Assembly: GCA_037355855.1 (NCBI GenBank)
Contig: CM074766.1
Location: forward strand, 3,162,001 to 3,226,000
Length of the DNA stretch: 64,000 nucleotides
Reading direction: 5' to 3'
From: Pseudo-nitzschia pungens
Taxonomy: Eukaryota; Bacillariophyta; Bacillariophyceae; Bacillariales; Bacillariaceae
Under the pieces are notes generated by a model. That model had not been told where the DNA came from. It saw nothing but the letters and a program-made list of their open reading frames with translations, and did no database searches. Numbering within the stretch: the stretch's first letter is position 1; every line of letters starts with the position of its first letter. A program made the position numbers and the translations under genes. Below, in pieces: positions 45,304 to 55,673 of this stretch.

Positions 45304-46915
45304 ACCAAATATTAATTATTCAGTGGTGACATCCATACCATTGGTGATTTTTGAATACTTCTTTTTGAATACTCTTACCCATGGATAGGATGAGGTATAT
45401 TCACACTGGAATCACACAAATATTGGCCAGAATCATTCAGATATGTGATTTGGTAATTTTTTCTAGTAAATTCTGCAGTAGTGGACCAAATATTAATTAT
45501 TCAGTGGTGACATCCAAATTATTGGTGATTTTTGAATACTTCTTTTTGAATACTCTTGCCCATGCATAGGATGAGAAATATTCTCACTGGAATCACACAC
45601 AGATTGGCCAGATTCATTCAGATATGTGATTTGGTACTTTTTTCTAGTAGATTCCGCAGTAGTGGACCAAATATTTTAATTATTCAGTGGTGACATCCAA
45701 ATTAGTGGTGATTTTTGAATACTTCTTTTTGAATACTCTTCCCCATGCACAGGATGAGAAATATTCACACTGGAATCACACAACTATTGGCCAGATTCAT
45801 TCAGATATTTGATTTTAGAGTATTTTCTACTAAATGCTGAGGTACTGGGCCAAATATTGATTATTCAGTGGTGCCATCCAAATTATTGGTGATTTTTGAA
45901 TACTTCTTTTTGCATACTCTTGCCCATGGATAGGATGAGAAATATTCACACTGGAATCACACAAAGATTGGCCACATTCATTCAGATATTTGATTTTACA
46001 GTATTTTCTAGTACATGCCGCAGTACTGGGCCAAATATTAATTATTCAGTGGTGACATCCAAACTTTCAATGATTTTTGAATACTTCTTTTTGAATACTC
46101 TTGCCCATGCACAGTATGAGGAATATTCACATTGGAATCACACAAATATTGGCCAGATTTGTTCAGATATTTGATTTGGTACTTTTTTCTAGTAATTTCT
46201 GCAGTAGTGGACCAAATATTAATTATTCAGTGGTGACACCCAAATTATAGGTGATTTTTGAATACTTCTTTTTGAATAGTCTTGCCCATGCATAGGATGA
46301 GGTATATTCACACTGGAATCACACAAAGATTGGCCACATTCATTCAGATATGTGATTTGGTACTTTTTTCTAGTAGTGAATTTTCCAGAAGTGGACCAAA
46401 TATTAATTATTCAGTGGTGACACCCAAATTATAGGTGATTTTTGAATACTTCTTTTTGCATACTCTTGCCCATGCATATGATGAGGAATATTCACACTGG
46501 AATCACAGGAATACTGACCAGATTCATTCAGGTATGTGATTTGGTACTTTTTTCTAGTAGATTCCGCAGTAGTGGACCAAATATTTTAATTATTCAGTGG
46601 TGACACCCAAACTATTGGTGATTTTTGAATACTTCTTTTTGCATACTCTTGCCCATGCACAGTATGAGGAATATTCACACTGGAATCATACAACTATTGG
46701 CCAGATTCATTCAGATATGTGATTTGGTACTTTTTTCTTGTAAATTCCACAGTAGTGGACCAAATATTAATTATTCAGTGGTGACACCCAAATTATAGGT
46801 GATTTTTGAATACTTCTTTTTGCATACTCTTGCCCATGCATAGGATGAGAAATATTCACATTGGAATCACACAAAGATTGACCACATTCATTCAGATATT
46901 TGATTTGATGGTATA
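45304..46915. repeat. Nine-copy ~181-bp tandem satellite
   Basis: Units begin with ACCAAATATTAATTATTCAG and recur at about 45304, 45485, 45666, 45849, 46030, 46211, 46395, 46576 and 46759, a period of 180-184 bp. Each unit contains GGTGATTTTTGAATACTTCT, CTTGCCCATGCATAGGATGA and CACTGGAATCACACAA. Copies differ by a few substitutions and 2-4-bp indels. The unit is AT-rich and roughly nucleosome-sized. No coding capacity. Confidence 0.93.
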
Positions 46916-47769
46916 TTCACTGAGGTAGTACTATTCTTGGTGCTTGTAGTAGTAGTACCACAGTTATACACTGCTGCTACATACTACTGCAGTGCGTAGG
47001 TAGTAGTACATAAGAGGTAGTCCAAAATTATGGCGCAGCGGGGCTGGCTCTCTATGGTTTAGGTGGCGCGCAATGATACCACCATCAGGTTTCTACTGCT
47101 GGTTTCTACTATTACTTCGGTACGGTACATACTACTAGTAGTAACTCTACTGCTATCATGTAGAAGAAATCAATTCTCAGCAAATAAATGCATGACAGAA
47201 AATGCATGTGTCGTAAATCTTACTTCACATAATTTTGGGTCGAAATGGAACAAGAAAGACGGCAACTGGAAATGGTAAGTGAACCACATCAAGGTTGGAG
47301 GAGGTATTACTTAATCATGGATTTTGATTCGTCTAACTGTGCATCATTGACTTGCCTGCTTGCTCCTGATAGGGAGGCGACCGCAACTGCTGATGAAATA
47401 GGATGCAACGGCAAATGAAATATAATGCAACGGTGAGTGAAGCACATCAAGATCTGGGGTATTGATAATGGATTTCAATTGTTCTAATTCTGAATTGAGT
47501 TGCCTGCTTGCTACTGATAGGGAAGAATCAACTTTAGTAATGCGACGGGGCAACTGAAAAATGATGCGAAACATGATGCAACGGGGCAACTGACACATAT
47601 TGCGATCACAAGACAAATATGATGTGATCGCAACTGACAAAATGATGCGATTGCAACTGATGAAATATGATGCGATGTGAGGAGACCTTTACTGGCAGTA
47701 CAGATACCGGTATGGATGAAATTATCACGATGACCATTATTTAAAAATTGTTTGAACCAAAATTTGTGT
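46916..47769. other. Unassigned segment inside the DNA element
   Basis: No gene is supported. From about 47380 to 47690 several GATGCAACGG/GATGCGA and CAACTGA phrases are repeated (GGGCAACTGA, CGCAACTGACAAAATGATGC), apparently a degenerate short tandem repeat. Confidence 0.4.
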
Positions 47770-48090
47770 GGTGTGCATGAGGACGAAGATGATCGGAGCA
47801 AAAAGCAACGACAATTTCAAGGACGACGAAGACGATCGAAGCATAGAGCAACGACAATTTCAGAGAGGACGACAAAGACAATCGAAGCGAAGCGAAGAGC
47901 AACGACAATTTCAGAGAGGACGACGATTTCAGGGAGGACGACGAAGAGGAAGGCAATCGGAGCGAAGAGCAACGATGACTTCAGGGAGGACGAAGACGAT
48001 CGAAGCGAGAAGCAACGACGACTTCAAGGACGATGAAGACGAGGACGATCGAAACGAAGAGCGACGACGTTTTCAAGGACAACGACTTCT
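47770..48090. repeat. Right arm of nested inverted repeat
   Basis: It is made of AGCAACGACAATTTCA and GGACGACGAAGACGATCGAAG words, the reverse complement of those at 44200-44480. The purine-rich strand gives open frames of about 90-120 codons that are repetitive Arg/Asp peptides and not convincing genes. Confidence 0.6.
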
Positions 48091-48594
48091 TCTAACGAAC
48101 CAAAATTTGTGTGTGCGTGTGTGAGAAAATTGAACAGAGAATAAACAATTATTAGAGTAATATCAATATTTATCAAAAGAAAGACTTATATTTTGCTTCA
48201 TAGTGTTTCAAAATTTTTTTTCATGGGGGTCGCGATTCCTGGGCTTCGGGTAATAATTGTGATTTTTGTGATGAATTTCTTGAGGGGTGTGATGGGAAAT
48301 ACTTTGTGTCGGGATGAGAAATCAATTTTTGGGAGTGAATTTCTGCAACAGTCTCATAATATATAATGATGGTAGGGTCGGTAATAATGAGTCAGATTGA
48401 AAAAAAATTTGGGTCGAGTTTGAATTTTATTTTTTTGAGGTAGTAACTGGGTCGCGATTGGGGTTGCGAATCGCGAGAGAGCTAGGAATCGAGCTACGTC
48501 AAAATGAGCCAGGAATAAATCGCGACCCCCCTAAATAAATTCTTGGGAGGGGTCGCGAACCAGTTTTCGGACGTAGCATGAATCACGGGGACTA

Positions 48595-49452
48595 TGAAGA
48601 TATTCAAGTGGTGCTATGATCTGTGCTAGTAAGGCTCCTGTGTAGGAGAGTGTACTGAGGCTACAGGCAGCAGCCTCCAGTAACTGAATAACAGGTGCTG
48701 AGCTGAGTGCTAGGGCTGTGTGCTAATTGGTAGCAACAGGCTTAGCAACAGGCTTAGCAACAGGCTTAGCAACAGGCTTAGCAACAGGCTTAGCAACAGG
48801 TCTATCCTGTTTAGTATGGTTGCTAGCAGAGTTTACTAGGGTCGTCGTGTACGATTTGTACCAATCGTACGTACCCCGAGTAAAGCACCTTTATGGTGTA
48901 GCTAGATGCTACAGGGTTAGGGTTGCTAATGCTACGAGATATTGAAAGATGCTAACCTACCATGATACCATGCTAAGATACGATGCTACCGCCGGGGTCG
49001 GGTCATTGGTGTATATTATGTACCATGACTGGATACCAGGCCCAAACAGTTACCCAACGCGTTAGCAAGCAAGCACACGATTGAATTAAGCGGAGCTTAA
49101 TTAAGCTACGCTACTCCGATACGCTACCCGTAGAATACAGTACCAGAGCTACGGAGCTCTGTTATTATACGAGTTATTATCGGAGCGCTGTCACGATACA
49201 ATACAGAGCTGAGCGCTTTGGCTCAGCTCCCTTTATTCACTCTTTATATTTCACTCTAAAATAACACATCCTATCACGCCCTCACCATGATCGATTCCGA
49301 TGTACCTCTAGGGAAGTACCTTGTAGTAACTAAGTGTATGCAATGGAGACTGAACAGTATCTTCTGTAGTCTCACTATTTGCCAGGACTCTATGTGGTAT
49401 TATTGTTATTGTTATCCCTTATTATTTTCGCTGACGAGCGAATATCAACGCA
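48595..49452 (+). repeat. 3' LTR of copia element
   Basis: 858 bp, identical to the 5' LTR except for two visible substitutions (CACACGATTG versus CACATGATTG; TATACGAGTT versus TATACAAGTT) and one extra CAACAGGCTTAG unit. It is preceded by ACGGGGAC, a plausible end of the polypurine tract. Confidence 0.93.
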
Positions 49453-50737
49453 AAATGAAGTCTGCTTATGGTGGTGGTTCACAGATTCTTCAAAACCCAT
49501 TGGTCTTTCTGCTCCTCCCACCAAAGGTTTATGCAGAACTCAAGGTTTCCAAACCTATTTTCTGTTTTGAGCCTATTGACAGAGATAACCACTTTGCAAT
49601 AACAATCTATTGATGGAGGATGGAGTTGCTTTGATCACAGCAATACTGCTAATAGTAGTACTAAAAGGCTTCTTTGAGATTGCCAGCTACAACAACATCT
49701 TTGAAAGCATCTGTAGATCCAGAAAATTTGACAGCAGTCATGGCTCTTTGTTTGCTTTGACTGCAGTTAGTGCTCCTTCTTAAGATCTAATAATAGTACT
49801 ATAATAGGAGAGGAACTTCTTCTTGTGTATTCTTGTACTAGTAGGGTGTCCAAACTACCAGCCGTCGTGTCTTTTCCATTAGTAGACTAGTACTAACATC
49901 ATGTGCATTTGTTGATACCAGACCGGGCAACCCTTGTTGTTTTCATTGCCACAAACAATTGTCATTCATGTCACATTAGAAAAGGTAGAACGGTGGGCAT
50001 GTTAGAAGGATGACAAGGAGAAATTGAATGGTGCATACAATGATATTGAGTTGTTGTTGCAACCAGTATGTGTAGTAGTAGTAGCTGTTCTTACACAAAA
50101 GAAACCTAGTACTAGTAGAGTAGTACTGGTAAAAGCAACACCACCAAGAAAATCAATTCATAGAATCTGCAGAAACGCCAGGAGACCAGGGGTTCCCAGC
50201 AGGTAGGGCGGGATGTTCCAGTATGTGCACCGGGCAGTGTATGGTTGTGATTTGGAAAGCGAGCTGCGAATCATCGGTAATTTAACTTACGTAGAGTGAA
50301 TTATTATTATTATTTGTCTGGTGTCTGTGTGAGACTGAACGGCAACCCTTACAGTAAGTGGGGGTTTTGCATTCCCCCCCCTTGTCTCCAGCTGACACTT
50401 TTCATTCGTGGCACGAATGCGAACGACATCAGTCGTGTTCTCGCCTTGCTTCCGCGATAAAATTACGATCCCCGACGTTCTCACTTCTCACCGAACTTGA
50501 GAACGACACCATTCGAAGAAGTAAGGTTACCGTAATCTTACCGTAACCGTAAACCGTACGGACTTAAATCATTTCCCAGACCCAGCTAGGATCCATCAGA
50601 GAAGATAGAAGTTTGGGTCTGTCGAATGCCTCAACCGTTACTAGTACACCACATCTCGTACCTTTGCACCCAGAAACAGTGTATCAACGACCGCCGGGGC
50701 AAAGAACGGACAAAAGTCATAACCAACGCCCATCACA
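49453..50737. other. Intergenic region right of the copia element
   Basis: No intact gene is seen. About 49600-49760 on the minus strand a short frame reads AMTAVKFSGSTDAFKDVVVA, protein-like but isolated, so possibly a gene relic. The 50520-50560 block GTAAGGTTACCGTAATCTTA with CCGTAACCGTAA is the densest example of the recurrent promoter-proximal motif. It lies 180-220 bp upstream of the HMG-CoA lyase start. Confidence 0.4.
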
Positions 50738-52643
50738 ATGATCCTTGCTTCTCACAACATTCGGCACAACCGAAGATCGGCAATGGAAGCGGCAATGGCA
50801 CTGTGTGCACGAGCTCCACGCTCTGATTCGTTGTCGTTGTCGTTGTCGTTGCCGTCGTCGTTGTCGTTGCCGTTATCGCTGTTGTCCTCGTCGAGCGGTC
50901 ACACCGGAAAGCTGCAAACGTCCCCGGCGCAAGCACGCACGCGGATCGCAAGGCCCTTCTCCACCGTCGCAACGACCGTCGAACAGAACCGGGCAGAGGA
51001 CACTGCTCGTTCTCGTTCTCGTTCGCCGCAACCGACGATCAAAATCGTCGAGGTGGGTCCACGAGACGGTTTGCAAAACGAGCCGCTCCCCATTGTTTCC
51101 GTGAAAGACAAGGTAGAACTCATTCGTAAATTGGAACGAGCCGGTTGTTCCGACATCGAGGTGGGAGCCTTCGTTTCGCCGAAATGGATTCCGCAAATGG
51201 GCGGTTCGTCGGAGGTACTCAATGGTCTCCGAGAAGAACGATCGGTGGAGAATGCAGGCGCTGCGAAGGGTACCGGGTCACGATATTCCGTGTTGGTACC
51301 AAACCTCAGGGGTCTGGAGCAGGCACTGGCAGACGGGGCGGGAGTCATAGACGAAATTGCTATTTTCGGTGCCGCAAGCGAGGAATTCACCAAACGAAAC
51401 ATCAATTCGACAATCGACGAATCGTTCGAACGCTTTCGTGCCGTTGTAGACCGTATCCGAGACGCACAGCACAACAACGATGACGACAACGACAACGACA
51501 ACGACGCGGACAACGACAACGACAACGACAAGCCCCTGCTTGTCCGGGGCTACGTATCGACGGTCATTGCGTGTCCATACCAGGGTGCGATCGAACCCAA
51601 CCAAGTCGCTCGGGTCGTGGAACGAATGTTGGAACTGGGTTGTCACGAAGTCTCTTTGGGAGACACCATCGGGGTCGGAACGCCTCTGTCGACCAGAAAC
51701 ATGTTGGACGAAGTTTTGGTGCGTGCCGGATGGAGTATTGACTGCTTTGAAAGAACGCTCGAAATTCGACGGACGATGCAGAGTGCGATCGTTCTTCGTT
51801 GAGTTGCTTTGGAGAATAATAAACGTGTCGAAAGGCAATACCCCACGCTGACATTCCAACTTTTTTGAATTGTTGCTCGACACTCCACCGTTTCGTTCCG
51901 TGCCATCCCCGCACCGTTCTGGCATTTGCGTGCGCACGTTTCTGTGCGGTTCTGATTGGAACCGCTCCGTTCGGAAAACAAACCGCAACCGCACGTCACG
52001 ATTGTACGGTAGAACGTCGCAAAACCATCCCAACTTGCCTTGCACTGCCACGACACATACGGACAAGCATTGGCCAACATTTTGGTTGGTTTGGAAAAGG
52101 AGATATACACAATCGACTCTTCGGTTGCGGGACTGGGGTGAGTACGAACATCCGTGTCAGTATCAGTATCAGTATGAGTATCACTACCACCTGGTGGACG
52201 GTCCGAAAATTCGATACGAGCAGCGGAATGCGGTCGTGGGTTGGCATCATACCGAACTCTGACCACTCCGTGTGTCTCATCGTTTCGTTTCGCTTCTTTT
52301 CCTTTCCTTTCCTTTCCTTTCGTTCCAACCAGGGGGTGTCCGTACGCAAAGGGGGCCTCGGGAAATGTTGCCACAGAAGATCTCCTGTACATGCTGTAAG
52401 CCAATTTTGTGAACGTGGGTCGTTCGATTTTTTTGGAGAGCCATGGATTAGCATTGCTCACTTGTGTGTGTGTTGTGTGCGTGCGTGTGTGCTTGTTCAC
52501 TCTTGCGCTTTCCCATCCAAAGGCACGGGATGGGTCTGTCAACCGGCATCGATCTGGACAAGTTGTTGGAAGCCGGGGACTTCATCTGCAGTGTACTGAA
52601 ACGTCCGACCCACAGCAAGGTAGCCAGGGCCTTGGGGTATTGA
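50738..52643 (+). CDS. Hydroxymethylglutaryl-CoA lyase, probably mitochondrial (4 exons)
   Basis: The exons are 50738-51718, 52013-52137, 52333-52395 and 52523-52643, all in phase, giving 429 aa. The enzyme cleaves HMG-CoA to acetoacetate and acetyl-CoA in leucine catabolism. The N-terminus is Arg/Ser-rich (ending [10 protein letters not shown]), consistent with mitochondrial import. Catalytic features are [12 protein letters not shown] (~105), [29 protein letters not shown], and the metal-binding [12 protein letters not shown] on exon 2. The catalytic Cys loop [12 protein letters not shown] is assembled across the exon 2/3 junction, and the end is [21 protein letters not shown]. There is no C-terminal peroxisomal signal. 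Unusual: a Ser-Leu repeat near residues 31-50 and an Asn-Asp insertion near 247-267, both from hexanucleotide microsatellites. The 63-nt third exon is very short. Confidence 0.92.
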
Positions 52644-53630
52644 ATAGAATTTGGACTGCCGACAAGCAGGTACCGTAACTCATTAAGTTCGTGTTGATTT
52701 GGAACACCAGCTGAACGAGCCGGAAACTTTCTACAGGAAAGAAAAAAGTCACATCACACCAACACAAGTGGTTGGTTGATCAATTGTACTCGTCAGATAT
52801 CTGTCTTCAATCACTATTTGTCTTTTGTCCATTGTCCAATGCCTGCTGTCTGCTGTCTGCCATCTGGCGTCACTTTTTTCGGTTCTTGTCTCTTGTTTGC
52901 TGTCCGTTTTCAGTTGTTCACTGTCAACTGTCTACCGTCTATCATCCGTCGTCCATTCTCCCATTTTCTGTTTTCTTGTTACAATTGACGATCACTGTCC
53001 GACGAAAAGCATCCTTGTGACTTCCTTGTATTTTCAAACTGCCGGTGGATTGCATCCTACATACTGCATCCGTTCCCAGGAAAAAAGGGGACAAAAACCG
53101 TCGCACTCTACCGGTATGTCTCGACGAGAGATTCATTGTACCTGCTATTCATATTCATGTAATCTGTACGAACATCTTTTGATTACGTGAAAGTTACTGA
53201 TTACAGTATTTTTTTTGCATTTAACGGTAACCTTTCAATCAAGGTTACGTCGTAAGGTTTACCGTGTAGTCGTGGGAGAAGATTGGCACGATTGATTCTT
53301 GCTTCCGATGGCTTTCGATGTTCGAACGCTCAGGGTGTGACCCAAGAAAGAAAAACAATACGTAAGATTACCGGTACGAGTATCTTACTACGAAGTAATT
53401 ATCGATAGTACAGTCCGCCGTACGAATACGAGTACGAACAAGTGAGAAATGCTTTCAATATTCGTGTGTCGAGTGTCACCTGACAATCGCTAAACTCGAG
53501 AACGATGCAGAAAAATTTTATTTCGACAAATATTATGCTTTGATGAGACTACCGTATAGAAAGCCAAAGTTGACAAAACAAGTTTTGTAATGTACGGGAA
53601 TCGCTCCGAAAAGAAATAGCGCTTACTTCC
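52644..53630. other. Intergenic region between HMG-CoA lyase and hydrolase genes
   Basis: No gene is supported. A pyrimidine-rich stretch with CTGTCTGCTGTCTGCC-like and TTGTCC words lies at about 52810-52975. The motif cluster ACGGTAACC...AAGGTTACGTCGTAAGG is at 53224-53262, and TACGAGTATC/CGAATACGAGTACGAAC is near 53375-53440. Both lie within 600 bp upstream of the next gene. Confidence 0.45.
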
Positions 53631-54947
53631 ATGAACGAATCGATTCCATCACATCGCGCGTTTGATGCGATGTATCCGTTCCTCTTTCGCACCGTTCCTC
53701 TTTCGTGCTTCAACCTTTTACGTCTTTTTCTGTTCGTAGTCTTTCTTTGTCCGGGGTTCGTTCGGTTTGCGTGGTATTACTTCGTTGCCTCCGATCGAAT
53801 TTCGGTCAGATACGGCGACGAAAGTGTCAGACAAAGAATAGATGTATATCGATCGTGCAACACCGAGGGAAATCGGCGCGAACGAATCCCGAGCAGAGGA
53901 CGCGTTGGTTCCGAAGAGGAATGCCGGTCAAATGCTCCAGTCATAATATTCTGCACTGGTGGTGCTTGGATGATTGGGTATAAAATGTGGGGTGCGCTAT
54001 TAGCCAGAGCATTGACAGCCGCCGGGGTAAGCAAGTCGGGGTATCGTAGAACAATAAATCCGAGCAACCTCTTCCGAACCAGAGGAATATCTCTCACCGA
54101 ACTGGTTCGTTCTTATCTTATCCTAAAGATTGTCGTTGTCATTCCAGATCTACGCAATTACCCTCTTGTTTATATACCACGCATGGTGGACGACGTAGAA
54201 TCGGCAGTGCAATGGACGAAAGATAATATTGCTCAATATGGAGGTGATCCTTCAAACATAGTTGTTGTCGGTCAATCTGCTGGTGGCCACGTCGCTTGCA
54301 TGGCTCTCTTTCGAAAGATTCGCAAAAAGGTCGCTCAAGAGAAAAGAATCAAATCAATCGAAAAACCAACGGGGCCAAACAGTTACCGGGAAAGAACGAC
54401 GAACATAAACTCGAATGGTGAATGGATGGCTTCTGATTTGAAGGGTTTCGCAGCAATATCATCCCCGCTTAATTTGGGACCGGTACTCACTGCGAGTTTT
54501 CGACGATTGGGATTTGATGATGCCCTGGTCGATCGCATGTTTGGATTCGAAAAGGACAATTATGATCCATATTTAGCATTGCAAGAGCTTCAAAGCTCGG
54601 AGCTAAAGCGTAGGTTCTTAGAAGAGCTTCCTCCAATTCGGATTTACCAAGGCACAGACGATAAGACAGTTCCCCAAGAGTGTTCGGAATCTTTTCATCG
54701 CGAAATCTTGAATATTGCATCGAAGGAAAAATCTGTTTCTTTCGTGTCCTACGAAGGTTGGAGCCACACAGATCCAATATTAGAAGGACCCATGGATGGG
54801 GACCACAGGTTGCACAAAGATCTGTTCGACAATGTTAAGGAGTGGACTACATCTCCTGGTTTGATTTGGCCAAATGATACAAGAATCAACGAGAGACTGT
54901 GTCCTCATTTTTTGGTAGAAATTAGTAGATATGTAAATCCATTCTAG
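53631..54947 (+). CDS. Alpha/beta hydrolase, isoprenylcysteine methylesterase-like
   Basis: The open frame is 438 codons. An in-frame 102-nt GT-AG intron (54027-54128, donor GGGGTAAGC, acceptor CCTAAAG) is likely. Removing it joins ALTAAG to IVVVIPDLRNYPLV, giving 404 aa. An N-terminal hydrophobic segment (LLRLFLFVVFLCPGFVRFAWYYF) anchors the protein in a membrane. The oxyanion-hole motif is FCTGGAW (~106), the nucleophile elbow is GQSAGGH (~178 spliced), and the likely Asp and His are in YQGTDDKTVP and EGWSHTDP. This layout matches ICME/ICME-like esterases that remove the methyl ester from prenylated proteins at the ER. Another carboxylesterase role is possible. Confidence 0.8.
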   Translation: MNESIPSHRAFDAMYPFLFRTVPLSCFNLLRLFLFVVFLCPGFVRFAWYYFVASDRISVRYGDESVRQRIDVYRSCNTEGNRRERIPSRGRVGSEEECRSNAPVIIFCTGGAWMIGYKMWGALLARALTAAGVSKSGYRRTINPSNLFRTRGISLTELVRSYLILKIVVVIPDLRNYPLVYIPRMVDDVESAVQWTKDNIAQYGGDPSNIVVVGQSAGGHVACMALFRKIRKKVAQEKRIKSIEKPTGPNSYRERTTNINSNGEWMASDLKGFAAISSPLNLGPVLTASFRRLGFDDALVDRMFGFEKDNYDPYLALQELQSSELKRRFLEELPPIRIYQGTDDKTVPQECSESFHREILNIASKEKSVSFVSYEGWSHTDPILEGPMDGDHRLHKDLFDNVKEWTTSPGLIWPNDTRINERLCPHFLVEISRYVNPF

Positions 54948-55461
54948 AAGATGCTGAAACCATGCAAGAAGTTGCAAAAAACGATGAATTCCATTCATCT
55001 GTTGGCGTTCATTTGATCACACCAGGAGGTTTCTCAGTTGTTTTCTTCCATTGATTCCAGAATCCAGACCATTTCTGTCCCACAAACTGTATCCAGAACC
55101 GGGTCTTCATTATAATTTCCATAGCTTGTCATTGCTGTGTGGAAGAATGGATTTCTTTTTAGATCGTTTTAAAGTAACTACAACAACAATTACTGGTGCT
55201 ACCAGCAACTTGCAGCACCCACTCTGTTGAAATGACTCAAATCTATCCAGTGGATTCATTTATTTTTATGATTAAAAGAAACAAGAAAATGAGAAGACTG
55301 AAGAGTGATAATCTGGGCATCAACAATGCGACATGAACTTGACAACAGAAGACAAACCAGAACACCATTTACAACAACAACAGCTGTCAAGTCAATGTCA
55401 ATATCACAATGATTGATTTACATATTTTCATGATCATACATGAAAAAACAATGTGATTACG
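54948..55461. other. Spacer before the gypsy cluster
   Basis: About 510 bases with no gene, repeat array or RNA that I can recognise. It is the 3' flank of the hydrolase gene and the flank of the older gypsy copy. Confidence 0.4.
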
Positions 55462-55649
55462 TGCCATACCCTGGGTCTACTAGTGATTAGAATAGTAGTG
55501 ATATGCAAATTGTGAGCTCTATTGATTAGCCTGTTTGCTACAGTTCCAGCAGCCCTCTGAATCGGCGATTCTATCGGCTCGCTGATCTTTTTATCCTTAT
55601 CCTTAATCCAGTCCCGAACGGGCTCGTGACTGTATTCCGGTGCACGGCA
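55462..55649 (-). repeat. 3' LTR of gypsy copy A
   Basis: 188 bp, TGCC...GGCA termini, similar to 58901-59077 but with several substitutions and an ~11-bp length difference around the ATCCTTATCC segment. It is much shorter than the copia LTRs. Confidence 0.8.
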
Positions 55650-55673
55650 TGCTCCTCCATGGGACTGTTACAA

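Larger units (their letters stand above)
41757..48576. mobile_element. 6.8-kb DNA transposon-like element with 27-bp perfect TIRs, family unknown
   Basis: Perfect 27-bp terminal inverted repeats start CTACGTCCGAAAACTGGTTC and continue GCGACCC (41757-41783 and 48550-48576). Subterminal TCGCGACC words repeat densely at both ends (41775-41823; 48470-48555), a typical transposase-binding layout. The flanks share only CA (41755-41756, 48577-48578), possibly a 2-bp target duplication. The interior has one short coding candidate (42171), a G-rich minisatellite, a nested inverted repeat and a 181-bp satellite array. No transposase catalytic domain is recognisable, so it is probably non-autonomous. 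It sits inside the 3' UTR of the copia element and is therefore younger in this locus. Confidence 0.75.
32602..49452 (+). mobile_element. Ty1/copia LTR retrotransposon, complete, interrupted by a 6.8-kb DNA element
   Basis: Two LTRs bound a leader, Gag, Pol and a 3' untranslated segment. Domain order protease-integrase-RT-RNase H marks Ty1/copia, and the DSHADT protease is typical of diatom copia elements. The LTRs differ by only two substitutions plus one 12-bp repeat unit, so insertion is recent. AAAT lies immediately left of 32602 and right of 49452 and may be the target duplication (five bases, AAAAT, if the LTR ends one base earlier). The 3' untranslated region is split by the element at 41757-48576. 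Confidence 0.92.

Noticed and set aside
42490..46915. CRISPR array
   Set aside because: Neither array has short constant repeats alternating with unique spacers, there are no cas genes, and the host is eukaryotic.
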